Shown: positions 1-6,424, counted from the first letter of the stretch. The stretch is 10,042 nt of DNA from Clostridiales bacterium (GCA_009774735.1 VSOH01000044.1:1-10042); one strand, 5' to 3'. Translations and numbers: made by a program. Notes: generated by a model not told the origin, from the sequence alone.

Positions 1-61
1 TGAAAAAAGCGGACGATATGAATATATGGGTGTAATCGATAATCCTAAGGAATGGTTATAA
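1..61 (+). CDS. C-terminal end of an upstream gene (partial, unrecognised)
   Basis: Reading from base 2, an open frame runs in from the left edge and stops at TAA 59-61. The visible residues are about 19, ending YMGVIDNPKEWL. The mix of aromatic, charged and proline residues looks like the tail of a soluble protein, but it is far too short to assign a family. The next ATG is at 64, two bases after this stop, so the two frames would be tightly packed in one operon. The frame is short enough to be chance, hence the low confidence. Confidence 0.35.
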   Translation, partial: EKSGRYEYMGVIDNPKEWL

Positions 62-63
62 AA

Positions 64-301
64 ATGAGATTAATATTATATCCTACAGGGCTATTTGTAT
101 TTACATTTTTACTTCAGCTATTTTTTATCATTATAACAGAAAGAAAACGAAAAAACTGATAAAGAAGTCGACTGTAAAAACAAAAGAATTGTTAAGAAAG
201 CTTTGATTGCTTTAGTGATTTCACTTTTTTTAGCAGTAGCACTTTTGGCGTTCTTCCTATTTGGTTTTGCAGTTTTATCCGGATTAAGAGAAGGGCACTA
301 A
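64..301 (+). pseudogene. Small two-helix membrane protein gene, apparently frameshifted
   Basis: ATG 64 opens a 31-codon frame (stop TGA 157-159) that encodes one hydrophobic helix (GLFVFTFLLQLFFIII) followed by a basic stretch. The frame shifted by +1 is open from 137 to TAA 299-301. It encodes a charged linker and a second strong membrane helix (ALIALVISLFLAVALLAFF), but has no ATG of its own. The two frames meet at an A6 run (150-155). Removing one A would give a single protein of about 78 residues with two membrane helices and a basic loop between them. A weak AAGGA at 47-51 lies 12 bases before the ATG. I do not recognise a family. It may be a mutated gene, an assembly error in the A run, or a gene expressed by slippage. 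Confidence 0.5.
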
Positions 302-325
302 CATTATAATATTAAAAAAATGCAC

Positions 326-354
326 TTGACAAATGCGGTTGGTTGTTATAGACT
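326..354 (+). promoter_or_regulatory. Promoter of the BlaI-BlaR-like operon
   Basis: TTGACA at 326-331 matches the -35 consensus exactly. With 17 bases between, TAGACT at 349-354 is a 4/6 match to the -10 box; TATAGA at 347-352 (15-base spacer) is an alternative. It lies in the only gap upstream of the repressor gene, and the inferred start of transcription is near 361. The -10 region overlaps the left arm of the inverted repeat at 342-375. Confidence 0.55.
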
Positions 355-375
355 AAAAGAGAGGTTTATAACAAC
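342..375. promoter_or_regulatory. 9-bp inverted repeat, candidate repressor operator
   Basis: GTTGTTATA (342-350) and TATAACAAC (367-375) are perfect reverse complements separated by 16 bases. The left arm sits on the -10 region and the right arm lies between the inferred transcription start and the ribosome binding site at 387-393. BlaI/MecI-family repressors are known to bind dyads that overlap their own promoters, so autoregulation by the next gene is the natural reading. The arms do not show the TACA/TGTA core known from staphylococcal and bacillar operators, so the link to this repressor is inference. As RNA it could also form a hairpin. Confidence 0.45.
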
Positions 376-402
376 AGACCGAATTTGGAGGTGCATTTTT
401 TT

Positions 403-762
403 ATGGAGCTTAAGCTGTGTGAAAGTGATTTTAGATTTATGTGTGTTGTGTGGGATAATGAGCCGCTCAGCTCAGGCGAGCTTGTTAAACTGTGTAATGA
501 AAGGTTGGGATGGAAAAAATCTACTACTTATACAACCTTAAAAAAGCTGTGCAACAAGGGCTTTGCACAGAATGTTGATACCATTGTGTCTTCACTTGTG
601 GAAAAAGAAAGGGTGCAGTCCTATGCAAGCGAGCATTTTATTGAAAGCTCCTTCGGCGGTTCTTTACCTAACTTTTTGGTGTCATTTTTAGGCAGTAAAA
701 AAATCAGCAATAGCGAGGCAGAGGAGTTAAAGCGGCTTATTGACCAGTGTAAGGAGGAGTGA
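403..762 (+). CDS. BlaI/MecI/CopY-family transcriptional repressor
   Basis: A winged-helix DNA-binding repressor of 119 residues, close to the usual 120-130 of the family. The N-terminal half has the family's helix-turn-helix pattern (an acidic start leading to VVWDNEPLSSGELV, then ERLGWKKSTTYTTLKKLCNKG). The C-terminal dimerisation part has the hallmark SFGGSLPNFLVSFL, followed by the acidic helix SEAEELKRLI. In the family, repression is relieved when the partner membrane protease is activated and the repressor is cleaved. I chose ATG 403 because GGAGGTG (387-393) lies 9 bases before it; a TTG at 385 in the same frame overlaps that ribosome binding site. The wing is shorter than usual, since the typical aromatic-rich segment after KKG is replaced by FAQNVDTIVSSLV. 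The downstream sensor starts two bases after this stop, so the pair is one translationally linked operon. No beta-lactamase or mec gene is in the window, so the target genes are unknown. Confidence 0.9.
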   Translation: MELKLCESDFRFMCVVWDNEPLSSGELVKLCNERLGWKKSTTYTTLKKLCNKGFAQNVDTIVSSLVEKERVQSYASEHFIESSFGGSLPNFLVSFLGSKKISNSEAEELKRLIDQCKEE

Positions 763-764
763 AT

Positions 765-2606
765 ATGGACACCTTATTTGTTACAATTCTCAATATGAGC
801 ATAACGGGCTCAATTGTAATTGCAGCAGTTATAATTATCAGATTTTTCTTGAAAAAATTGCCTAAAAAATATTCATATCTTCTTTGGAGCGTTGTGGCAT
901 TCCGGCTTTGTGTGCCTGTTTCCTTTGAATCAATAATCAGTATTTTTCAGTTTAAGCCGCTGCAGGCTTATTCAAATAATGTAATTGCGGACAGTGGGGT
1001 AATGTCCTATGTGTCTATGCCTGAAACAACTGTGACATCACCGCAGGCGGTTACGCCTGTTCAGAATACTGCTAATGTGCTTGATATGACAGAGCTTCAG
1101 CGTAGTGTAGCAATAACTGATGTTTTGCCCTATGTGTGGCTTGCAGGCGTTATTTTGTTTGCAGTATATGGCGTTATATCGTATATCAGGCTTAGCAAAA
1201 GACTTTCGGCTTCAATCAAATATATTGATAATATTTATCAGAGTGACAGCATCGGCTCACCGTTTATATATGGAATAATGAAACCAAGAATTTATGTGCC
1301 TTTTGATATGGATAACGAGTATTTCAGTTATGTTATTGCACACGAAAGGTATCATATTAAAAGAAAAGATTATTTGGTTAAAATTTTTGCTTTTACGCTT
1401 CTGGCAGTTCATTGGTACAATCCGCTTTGCTATCTTGCATTTTACCTTATGAATAAGGATATGGAAATGAGTTGTGATGAAAACGTGCTTAGCAATAATA
1501 TTGAAATTAGGAAAAACTATTCTTATGCACTTTTGTCTTTTGCCACAGATAAAAGCTTCCCTGCACCAAGTCCGCTTTGCTTTGGTGAAGGCTCAGTAAA
1601 GAGCAGAATAAAAAATATTTTAAAGTATAAAAAGCCAACGATGACTGTTACAATTATTGCTGTGGTGCTTTGCAGTTTGGTACTTGTGTCCTGTGCTGCA
1701 AATCCTAAAATTGCTCCAAAGAATTTAACAGGCAACGTTGATGCTGATATTTCTGCAGATTATAAGGCTTATGCCATAGGTGACTGCATAGGTATGCCGG
1801 GTGGTTTCAGTGGGATTTTAGACGGTGGCGGATATGCTTATATTTCCGACAGAGATATAATAGTGAGCAGACTCACTGCCAATGAGCATTTCAATGAGCT
1901 TTATAAATCAGGCACATCCATGACAGAAGAAATAACCAAGAGTGATTTGGAACAGCATTTTGTGAATGATTATATTATACCAATGAATGGCGAAGGTTAT
2001 TTTGAGGTTCCTGATTTTAATAACGGGCAGATAATTTATTATTATGATGCCGTGCATTCATCAACGCCGAGCTATTCTGTATATGTGTTTGATGATGTGC
2101 CTTATATGATTGAATATGCTGAGCGTTATTTTAAACTCACTTATGATGAGGCGGAAAATGAAAAATTAATCAATAAGGATTATCTTGCATCATTGGCAAC
2201 ACTCAGTAAAAATCAGCGTGATTATATTGATGAGCTTTTTTATTCGTTGGAAAATCCTGAAGATCCGTCAATTCATGCATCCTCAAACCCCGCTGATTAT
2301 ATTGATTATAATGAGGAAACATATAATACTCTTGTTGAAGGCGGAATTTATACAATGCAGTATATTGTTGATGAGTTTTCCAAGGGCGGACAGACGGGGC
2401 TAAAGGGTCATATAATGCGGAGCGTTATGGATAAAATCCTCGGCGGTGAATCACTTAAGCTTTATGCCGAAACAGGACAGGAATATTTTGATGCATGGGC
2501 AAAGCATGTGGTTGCGATATTCTCTCAAAGCAGTGCTGAGGATGTGGAACTGATGAGATATACCCTTCCATACAGTTATTGGTATTATACAACTATCGCA
2601 TCATGA
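765..2606 (+). CDS. BlaR1-like M56 membrane metalloprotease sensor
   Basis: A 613-residue membrane protein of the BlaR1/MecR1 type, which senses an outside signal and triggers loss of the neighbouring BlaI-type repressor. Membrane helices are visible at about residues 4-27, 37-56, 119-141 and 292-310. The M56 zinc protease core has HERYH at 193-197 (zinc ligands H193 and H197, catalytic E194), and the DMEMSCDE block at 232-239 has E234 as the likely third ligand. Residues 311-613 should lie outside the membrane. They are not a penicillin-binding domain: I see no SxxK, SxN or KTG set, so the signal need not be a beta-lactam. The VLVSC before residue 311 resembles a lipobox but is internal, at the end of the last helix. 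ATG 765 is chosen because AAGGAGG (751-757) lies 7 bases upstream; GTG 759 would be only one base from it. The stop at 2604-2606 seems premature: matching coding remnants continue to 2750. Confidence 0.85.
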   Translation: MDTLFVTILNMSITGSIVIAAVIIIRFFLKKLPKKYSYLLWSVVAFRLCVPVSFESIISIFQFKPLQAYSNNVIADSGVMSYVSMPETTVTSPQAVTPVQNTANVLDMTELQRSVAITDVLPYVWLAGVILFAVYGVISYIRLSKRLSASIKYIDNIYQSDSIGSPFIYGIMKPRIYVPFDMDNEYFSYVIAHERYHIKRKDYLVKIFAFTLLAVHWYNPLCYLAFYLMNKDMEMSCDENVLSNNIEIRKNYSYALLSFATDKSFPAPSPLCFGEGSVKSRIKNILKYKKPTMTVTIIAVVLCSLVLVSCAANPKIAPKNLTGNVDADISADYKAYAIGDCIGMPGGFSGILDGGGYAYISDRDIIVSRLTANEHFNELYKSGTSMTEEITKSDLEQHFVNDYIIPMNGEGYFEVPDFNNGQIIYYYDAVHSSTPSYSVYVFDDVPYMIEYAERYFKLTYDEAENEKLINKDYLASLATLSKNQRDYIDELFYSLENPEDPSIHASSNPADYIDYNEETYNTLVEGGIYTMQYIVDEFSKGGQTGLKGHIMRSVMDKILGGESLKLYAETGQEYFDAWAKHVVAIFSQSSAEDVELMRYTLPYSYWYYTTIAS

Positions 2607-2750
2607 CAGTTGCCGGTGGTTCAGCATAATGGTGAATTGTTTTGATGATATAACAGAAGTTTGCTGCAGTGATGAGATAAATTGCTCATATAATCGTATG
2701 TCGATTAAATTTACGGAGAAGATGGATACAGAATAGAAAATATAGAATAG
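2607..2750 (+). pseudogene. Decayed C-terminal tail of the M56 sensor gene
   Basis: Past the TGA at 2604-2606, protein-like sequence continues in alternating frames. The sensor's own frame reads LPVVQHNGELF (2610-2642). A one-base shift at the T run 2640-2643 opens DDITEVCCSDEINC and on to SIKF (2644-2712). A shift back at the T run 2710-2712 restores the sensor frame, which reads YGEDGYRIENIE and stops at TAG 2748-2750. That stop is 6 bases before the terminator hairpin, where a natural gene end would be expected. Near the present stop, reading GAC AGT instead of TGA gives the join SDS-LPVV, if a further T is restored around 2610. This suggests a lost tail of about 47 residues. The frames were fitted by eye, so chance cannot be excluded, and assembly errors in short T runs are possible. 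Confidence 0.45.
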
Positions 2751-2756
2751 CAATAC

Positions 2757-2795
2757 AAAAAACACAGGAAATCATTACGATTTCCTGTGTTTTTT
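2757..2795. terminator. Bidirectional rho-independent terminator
   Basis: A perfect 17-bp inverted repeat has arms at 2757-2773 and 2779-2795 and a 5-base loop (ATTAC). The core CACAGGAAATC pairs with GATTTCCTGTG and is flanked by A6 on the left and T6 on the right, with more T after it. On the plus strand it ends the regulator operon. On the minus strand the A run becomes a U run, so it also ends the transporter, whose stop codon lies 9 bases away at 2805. Confidence 0.92.
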
Positions 2796-2804
2796 CTTTT
2801 CAAA

Positions 2805-4202
2805 TTATTCTTTTTCTTCTGTCGAGCGTTTTTCAACAATAAAATTATGCACCTTATCAGCAAGCTCACCGTGTATTTTGAATTTGGTTGAAAATACAAT
2901 GAGAGAAATTATCATAAGCACAGGAGGGATCGCAAAGGCAATAATACCAATTGCTGTTTTGGTTGAATCGTTGATAGTACCGCCTGTAATCTGTTCATTA
3001 TAACCCATAACCTTTAAACCGCCGAACAGGATGATTGTCTGAATGGTATATGCAAGCTTCTGCAGAAAGCCTTTCATTGAAAAGGTGATTGACTCGTTTC
3101 TTTCACCGTTTTTGTATTCTCCGTAGTCGACTATGTCAGCAAGGAAGATTGTCTGTGCAACAAACATTGAAGCGATACCGATTGAAGCTAAAATATAGCT
3201 GATGTCCAATGCTATTGTAATTTTCAGAACAGGACCGAACAGGAACATCAAAGCATAGCCTGCAATTGTCATAATTATTGAAAACTGATAAATGCTTCTT
3301 TTGCTCATCTTCTTTGATAACAGGGGAATTACCAGCAGACCGAGTACAGAGCCGACTGCACCGATTGTTGCAAACAGGCTTTGTGCCTCAGGCTTGCCGA
3401 GTACGTCGGTGAAATAGTACACGGCTGTACCGCTTGTTAAATACCAGCCTGCGTTGGATATCATAGCAAATATTATAAATACAACTAACTGGTCATTTTT
3501 TGCAATAACCTTAAACATCTTTTTGAATGAAAATTTTTCTTTGTTACTGTATACAACATGCTTTTCCTTTGTTGAAAATACGCAGATTGTTGAAAAGAGA
3601 ACAAGCAAGCCTGCACAGATGATTGCCCATTTTGAAAAACCGCCTGCCGAATAACCCTTGTCCGTGGTGGTCATACCCTTTGAAAGCATGGGCAGAATAA
3701 TCGGTGTTGCTACTGTAATTATACCCTGACCCAATCCTGAAAAGGTTCTTGCAACTGTTGCAACGAGATTTCTGTCGCTCGGGTCGGTGGTGAAACTTGG
3801 CACCATTGACCAGTAGGGGATATCTGCCATTGTGTTGGTCATACCCCAGAGTATATACATAACTGCTATATAGATATAAAGCTTAGTTCCGCTCATACCA
3901 AAGCTTGTGAACAGCAGCGAAAGCACTACCGCATTTGATGTAGCTCCGATAACAATCCAGGGTCTGTATTTGCCCATTTTTGTTTTTGTGTTATCGACAA
4001 TTGTGCCCATCATCGGGTCGTTGATGCCGTCCCATATTCTTGCAAGCGGTGTCAGCAGGAGCAGAAATCCCTCTTTAAGACCAAGCACACTTGATAAATA
4101 GTAGGATAAATAGGAATAAAATAAGCCGTAGCTCAGGTCAAGCCCTATTGCGCCTACACCATAGCCGATTTTCTCACGCCATGTTGATTTGTAACCTTCC
4201 AT
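2805..4202 (-). CDS. GPH/MelB-family sugar:cation symporter
   Basis: A 465-residue integral membrane carrier of the glycoside-pentoside-hexuronide:cation symporter family (MFS fold, about 12 helices), the usual length for the family. Such proteins import a sugar or glycoside together with Na+ or H+ across the cytoplasmic membrane. The signature ARIWDGINDPMMG spans residues 54-66: D58 and D62 align with MelB Asp55 and Asp59 of the cation site. It is followed by the conserved loop TKTKMGKYRPW. The second half has ADIVDYGEYKNGERNES, typical of the family. ATG 4202 is supported by AAGGAG a few bases upstream on the minus strand. It is a single-gene unit, convergent with the regulator operon and divergent from the mraZ cluster. 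No glycosidase or sugar kinase lies next to it here, so the substrate cannot be named. Confidence 0.93.
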   Translation of the reverse strand: MEGYKSTWREKIGYGVGAIGLDLSYGLFYSYLSYYLSSVLGLKEGFLLLLTPLARIWDGINDPMMGTIVDNTKTKMGKYRPWIVIGATSNAVVLSLLFTSFGMSGTKLYIYIAVMYILWGMTNTMADIPYWSMVPSFTTDPSDRNLVATVARTFSGLGQGIITVATPIILPMLSKGMTTTDKGYSAGGFSKWAIICAGLLVLFSTICVFSTKEKHVVYSNKEKFSFKKMFKVIAKNDQLVVFIIFAMISNAGWYLTSGTAVYYFTDVLGKPEAQSLFATIGAVGSVLGLLVIPLLSKKMSKRSIYQFSIIMTIAGYALMFLFGPVLKITIALDISYILASIGIASMFVAQTIFLADIVDYGEYKNGERNESITFSMKGFLQKLAYTIQTIILFGGLKVMGYNEQITGGTINDSTKTAIGIIAFAIPPVLMIISLIVFSTKFKIHGELADKVHNFIVEKRSTEEKE

Positions 4203-4229
4203 ATTGCTCTCCTTAAATTTGATATAAAA

Positions 4230-4258
4230 ATTATAACATATTGTATTTAAATAAACAA
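4230..4258 (-). promoter_or_regulatory. Promoter of the GPH symporter gene
   Basis: On the minus strand, TTGTTT (4258-4253) is followed after 17 bases by a perfect TATAAT (4235-4230), about 27 bases before the start codon. The -10 box is consensus; the -35 box matches only in TTG. The region around it is very A/T-rich, which lowers the certainty. No inverted-repeat operator or cre-like site was recognised beside it. Confidence 0.5.
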
Positions 4259-4278
4259 CAGTCTGAAAAATCTAAAAA

Positions 4279-4299
4279 TTACAATTTAGTTACAATTAG
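4279..4299. repeat. Tandem TTACAATT repeat between the divergent promoters
   Basis: TTACAATTTA (4279-4288) and TTACAATTAG (4290-4299) repeat with an 11-base period, about one helical turn. They lie 20 bases upstream of the mraZ -35 box and 21 bases upstream of the predicted -35 box of the symporter gene. They could be a binding site for a dimeric regulator of either gene or an A/T-rich UP-type element. The local base composition makes a chance match fairly likely. Confidence 0.3.
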
Positions 4300-4318
4300 C
4301 TCAACTTCTAATTATTCC

Positions 4319-4347
4319 TTGACAAACTTTATTTGCCTAACTATAAT
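4319..4347 (+). promoter_or_regulatory. Consensus promoter of the mraZ (dcw) cluster
   Basis: TTGACA (4319-4324), a 17-base spacer and TATAAT (4342-4347) form an exact match to the housekeeping sigma-A promoter. Transcription would begin near 4354, giving a leader of about 80 bases before the mraZ start at 4437. It is the only strong promoter seen for the five cell-wall genes downstream, which follow with small gaps. Confidence 0.88.
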
Positions 4348-4363
4348 GTAGTAGAGGAAGAAA

Positions 4364-4412
4364 ATCCAATAAATTCCCAAAGAATTCACTAAAATCCCAA
4401 ACTAATTCCCAC
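4364..4412. promoter_or_regulatory. Array of TCCCA-like boxes, candidate MraZ operator
   Basis: Between the promoter and the ribosome binding site, short related boxes repeat in one direction: ATCCAAT (4364), ATTCCCAAA (4373), ATTCACT (4384), ATCCCAAAC (4394) and ATTCCCAC (4405). Three keep the full CCCA core (TGGG on the other strand) and two are degenerate. Their spacing is 9-12 bases, about one helical turn. MraZ of E. coli is known to bind direct TGGG repeats with a similar spacing upstream of its own operon. Autoregulation of mraZ from these boxes is inferred from that precedent. Confidence 0.7.
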
Positions 4413-4436
4413 AAAATGATGAAAGGAGAGAAAGAT

Positions 4437-4889
4437 ATGCGCTTATTTGTCGGCACACTTGATGGTTATAAGCTTGATTCTAAGGGTCGTCTTTCTATCC
4501 CTACAAAGTGGCGTGAAAGGCTTGGTAAGGAATTTTATATGGTTGCTGTTACCGTAAGAGGCTGTAAGTGTCTTACTCTTTATCCCGTTGACCATTTTGA
4601 GGAAACCTATGAGTCTATGCAGATCGGTACGGAAAATCAAAAGTATGACGCAACCACCTCTTTCCTTGATAATGCTGAGGAATCAACTCTTGATGCACAG
4701 GGTCGTTTTACGGTTAATCAAAGACTTAAGGCTGCGGCTATGCTTGAGAATGCATCAACAGTTGTGTTCAAGGGTAAGGGTAAGGTTATTGAAATCTGGA
4801 ATACTGAAGAATACGATAAAATCTACAATACATATGACCATTCACAGGGTATGTATGATTTGATGGACAAGCTGAAGGGTAATGAGTAA
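4437..4889 (+). CDS. mraZ: MraZ, transcriptional regulator of the dcw cluster
   Basis: A 150-residue MraZ protein, full length for the family, made of two tandem AbrB-like swapped-hairpin half-domains. Each half carries the conserved DxxxR signature: DSKGR at residues 14-18 followed by LSIPTKW, and DAQGR at 86-90 followed by FTVNQRL. The end of the second half reads VIEIWNTEEY, as in other members. MraZ forms a ring-shaped oligomer that binds repeats upstream of its own gene. ATG 4437 is chosen because AAAGGAG (4422-4428) lies 8 bases upstream and the product then starts MRLFVG like its relatives; an in-frame ATG at 4416 lies before that ribosome binding site. The stop at 4887-4889 is one base from the preferred rsmH start. 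Confidence 0.95.
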   Translation: MRLFVGTLDGYKLDSKGRLSIPTKWRERLGKEFYMVAVTVRGCKCLTLYPVDHFEETYESMQIGTENQKYDATTSFLDNAEESTLDAQGRFTVNQRLKAAAMLENASTVVFKGKGKVIEIWNTEEYDKIYNTYDHSQGMYDLMDKLKGNE

Positions 4890-4890
4890 T

Positions 4891-5802
4891 ATGGAGTTTG
4901 TTCATAAAAGCGTGCTTTTTGATGAGTCGATAAAGGCTCTGAATTTAGATAATACAAAAATTATAGTTGACGGTACTGCCGGGGGCGGCGGTCATTCCGG
5001 TGAAATTGCAAAATATGCAAAACAGCTCATTGCAGTTGATCAGGATCCCGATGCAATTTCGGTTCTTAATAAAAGGCTCGTCGGCAGAGATAATGTAATA
5101 ATTGTCAACGATAAGTTTTCCAATATAAAATCAATTATAAAAAATCTTGATGTTGAACAAATTGATGGTCTGCTTCTTGATTTGGGAGTGAGCTCCTATC
5201 AGCTTGATAACGGTGAGCGTGGCTTTTCATTTCATAAGGATGCTCCGCTTGATATGCGAATGAGCAAAAGCGGATTAAGCGCTAAGGATGTTGTCAATAA
5301 TTACAGTGAGCAGGAGCTTGCTGATATTATTTTTAAGTATGGCGAGGAAAAGTTTTCACGCAGAATAGCTGCCAATATTGTTAAGGCGAGAGCAGAAAAT
5401 CCTATTGAAACTACTTTTGAGCTTGTTGATATAATAAAAGCCTCAATGCCTCAAAAGGCAATGAGGGAGTCACATCCTGCAAGACGAACCTTTCAGGCAA
5501 TAAGAATTGAGGTTAACGGTGAGCTTGATGTGCTGAAAAAGGCACTTGATGATGCATTTGACTGCCTCAATCACGGAGGCAGAATTGCCATAATTACCTT
5601 CCATTCGCTGGAGGACAGAATAGTAAAAGAAAAATTTAATGACTGGACAAGGGGCTGTATCTGTCCCAAGGAGTTTCCTGTATGTGTTTGCGGTAACAAA
5701 CCGAAGGGTAAGGCATTAAAGCCGATATCACCGTCAAAGCAGGAGCTTGAAATTAACCCGCGAGCAAGGTCATCAAGACTTAGAGTATTTGAAAAATACT
5801 GA
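4891..5802 (+). CDS. rsmH: 16S rRNA (cytosine-1402-N4)-methyltransferase RsmH (MraW)
   Basis: RsmH uses S-adenosylmethionine to methylate N4 of C1402 in 16S rRNA, in the decoding centre. The protein is 303 residues, near the usual 310. The SAM-binding motif VDGTAGGGGHS lies at residues 26-36, with AVDQDPDAI after it. Further signatures are GLLLDLGVSS and the block GFSFHKDAPLDMRM, then ARRTFQAIRIEVNGEL, IITFHSLEDRIVKEKF, a cysteine pair region (CICPKEFPVCVC) and the C-terminal NPRARSSRLRVFEK. ATG 4891 gives the usual MEFVHKSVL start with AAGGG (4875-4879) 11 bases upstream. ATG 4882 is also in frame and would overlap mraZ by 8 bases, but lies only 2 bases from AAGGG. Either way translation is likely coupled to mraZ. 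Confidence 0.96.
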   Translation: MEFVHKSVLFDESIKALNLDNTKIIVDGTAGGGGHSGEIAKYAKQLIAVDQDPDAISVLNKRLVGRDNVIIVNDKFSNIKSIIKNLDVEQIDGLLLDLGVSSYQLDNGERGFSFHKDAPLDMRMSKSGLSAKDVVNNYSEQELADIIFKYGEEKFSRRIAANIVKARAENPIETTFELVDIIKASMPQKAMRESHPARRTFQAIRIEVNGELDVLKKALDDAFDCLNHGGRIAIITFHSLEDRIVKEKFNDWTRGCICPKEFPVCVCGNKPKGKALKPISPSKQELEINPRARSSRLRVFEKY

Positions 5803-5831
5803 TAATATTATTTACAGAAAGAGGTGAGAAG

Positions 5832-6368
5832 ATGACTAATTCAGGTGATTTCAGAAGATATTCGTATCAATCCGATGCTGCTTATGCGCTGAAGGCATTT
5901 GATGTCAGCAGGTCATCTGCTGCACCTGCATATGCACCAAAAAAGCAAAGAAACAGAGATTTAAAGGTTAGAAACAATAATACAAGAAAAAGCAGGGCAC
6001 AGCTTATCAAAGAGCAGAGAGCAACTTTAATTAAAGCTGCCTGCATAGTCTGTGTAGCCCTTGCCTTTCTCGGAATGTTTTTTGGAGTTTTGCATACATA
6101 TGCGGTCAGGAATGAGCTTACACATGAGATTTCAAACCTGCAGACGGAGCTGTCAGTAGCAGAAAGCGAAAATACAAGAATAAACAGCGAGCTTAATTCA
6201 CTGGTGTCAATGAGTATGATTGATAAGTATGCAGTGGACAAACTTGGTATGTCCAAGGTGCAGTCTAATCAGATAAGATATATTGATGTTTCTCAGTTTA
6301 AAGAGGAGCGAAAAGCTGCCGCCCTTATGCTTCTTGAGCAAACTGAAGCCAACACTGAGAATAAGTAA
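5832..6368 (+). CDS. ftsL: FtsL-like cell division protein
   Basis: A 178-residue single-pass membrane protein in the ftsL position between rsmH and the class B PBP. FtsL is a bitopic divisome protein that works with DivIC/FtsB to recruit and activate the septal peptidoglycan synthase. A long, basic cytoplasmic N-terminus (about 1-65) is rich in Arg, Lys and Asn, with a cluster around 37-63. One membrane helix follows at about 66-90, then a leucine-rich coiled coil at about 93-126 (LTHEISNLQTELSVAESEN). IDKYAVDKLGM at 130-140 resembles the C-terminal FtsL/DivIC motif. The N-terminus is longer than in B. subtilis FtsL (about 117 residues in all). The sequence family diverges fast, so position plus topology carry the call. 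AAAGAGGTG at 5818-5826 precedes ATG 5832. Confidence 0.85.
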   Translation: MTNSGDFRRYSYQSDAAYALKAFDVSRSSAAPAYAPKKQRNRDLKVRNNNTRKSRAQLIKEQRATLIKAACIVCVALAFLGMFFGVLHTYAVRNELTHEISNLQTELSVAESENTRINSELNSLVSMSMIDKYAVDKLGMSKVQSNQIRYIDVSQFKEERKAAALMLLEQTEANTENK

Positions 6369-6395
6369 TATTATAAATATTAATTGCGTAAAATA

Positions 6396-6424
6396 TTGAG
6401 GGTTAGAAAATATCTAACTCTCAA
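6396..6424 (+). terminator. Hairpin between ftsL and the PBP gene, possible attenuator
   Basis: TTGAGGGTTAGA (6396-6407) pairs with TCTAACTCTCAA (6413-6424), 12 bp with a single G-U pair and a 5-base loop (AAATA). A short T5 run follows about five bases later (6429-6433). This resembles a weak intrinsic terminator or an RNA processing and stability element inside the operon, and would lower or time PBP expression relative to mraZ-rsmH-ftsL. The T tract is short and offset, so full termination is doubtful. No new promoter matching consensus was found between it and 6469. Confidence 0.5.

Noticed and set aside
150..156. A AAA AAC, a classic -1 ribosomal slippery heptamer, lying in the reading frame of the small membrane gene
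   Set aside because: A -1 shift leads to a short basic tail that stops at 204-206. The frame with the second membrane helix needs a +1 shift, so this heptamer does not explain the split gene.
1680..1700. Lipobox-like VLVSC in the M56 sensor
   Set aside because: It lies at residue 310, at the end of the last membrane helix and not at the N-terminus, so it is unlikely to be a lipoprotein cleavage site.
403..2606. A beta-lactam resistance operon
   Set aside because: Although the regulator pair is of the BlaI/BlaR type, there is no beta-lactamase or mec gene in the window, and the sensor lacks the penicillin-binding motifs.
2557..2736. Frame of about 59 codons overlapping the end of the M56 sensor gene, considered as a separate small gene
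   Set aside because: It has no ribosome binding site or suitable start, and its middle reads better as part of the decayed sensor tail.
3454..3654. Open frame of 66 codons on the plus strand inside the transporter gene
   Set aside because: It is antisense to a clearly conserved transporter and has no recognised domain. The other long overlapping frames, such as 5882-6256 minus, 7655-7984 plus and 9081-9386 minus, are rejected on the same grounds.
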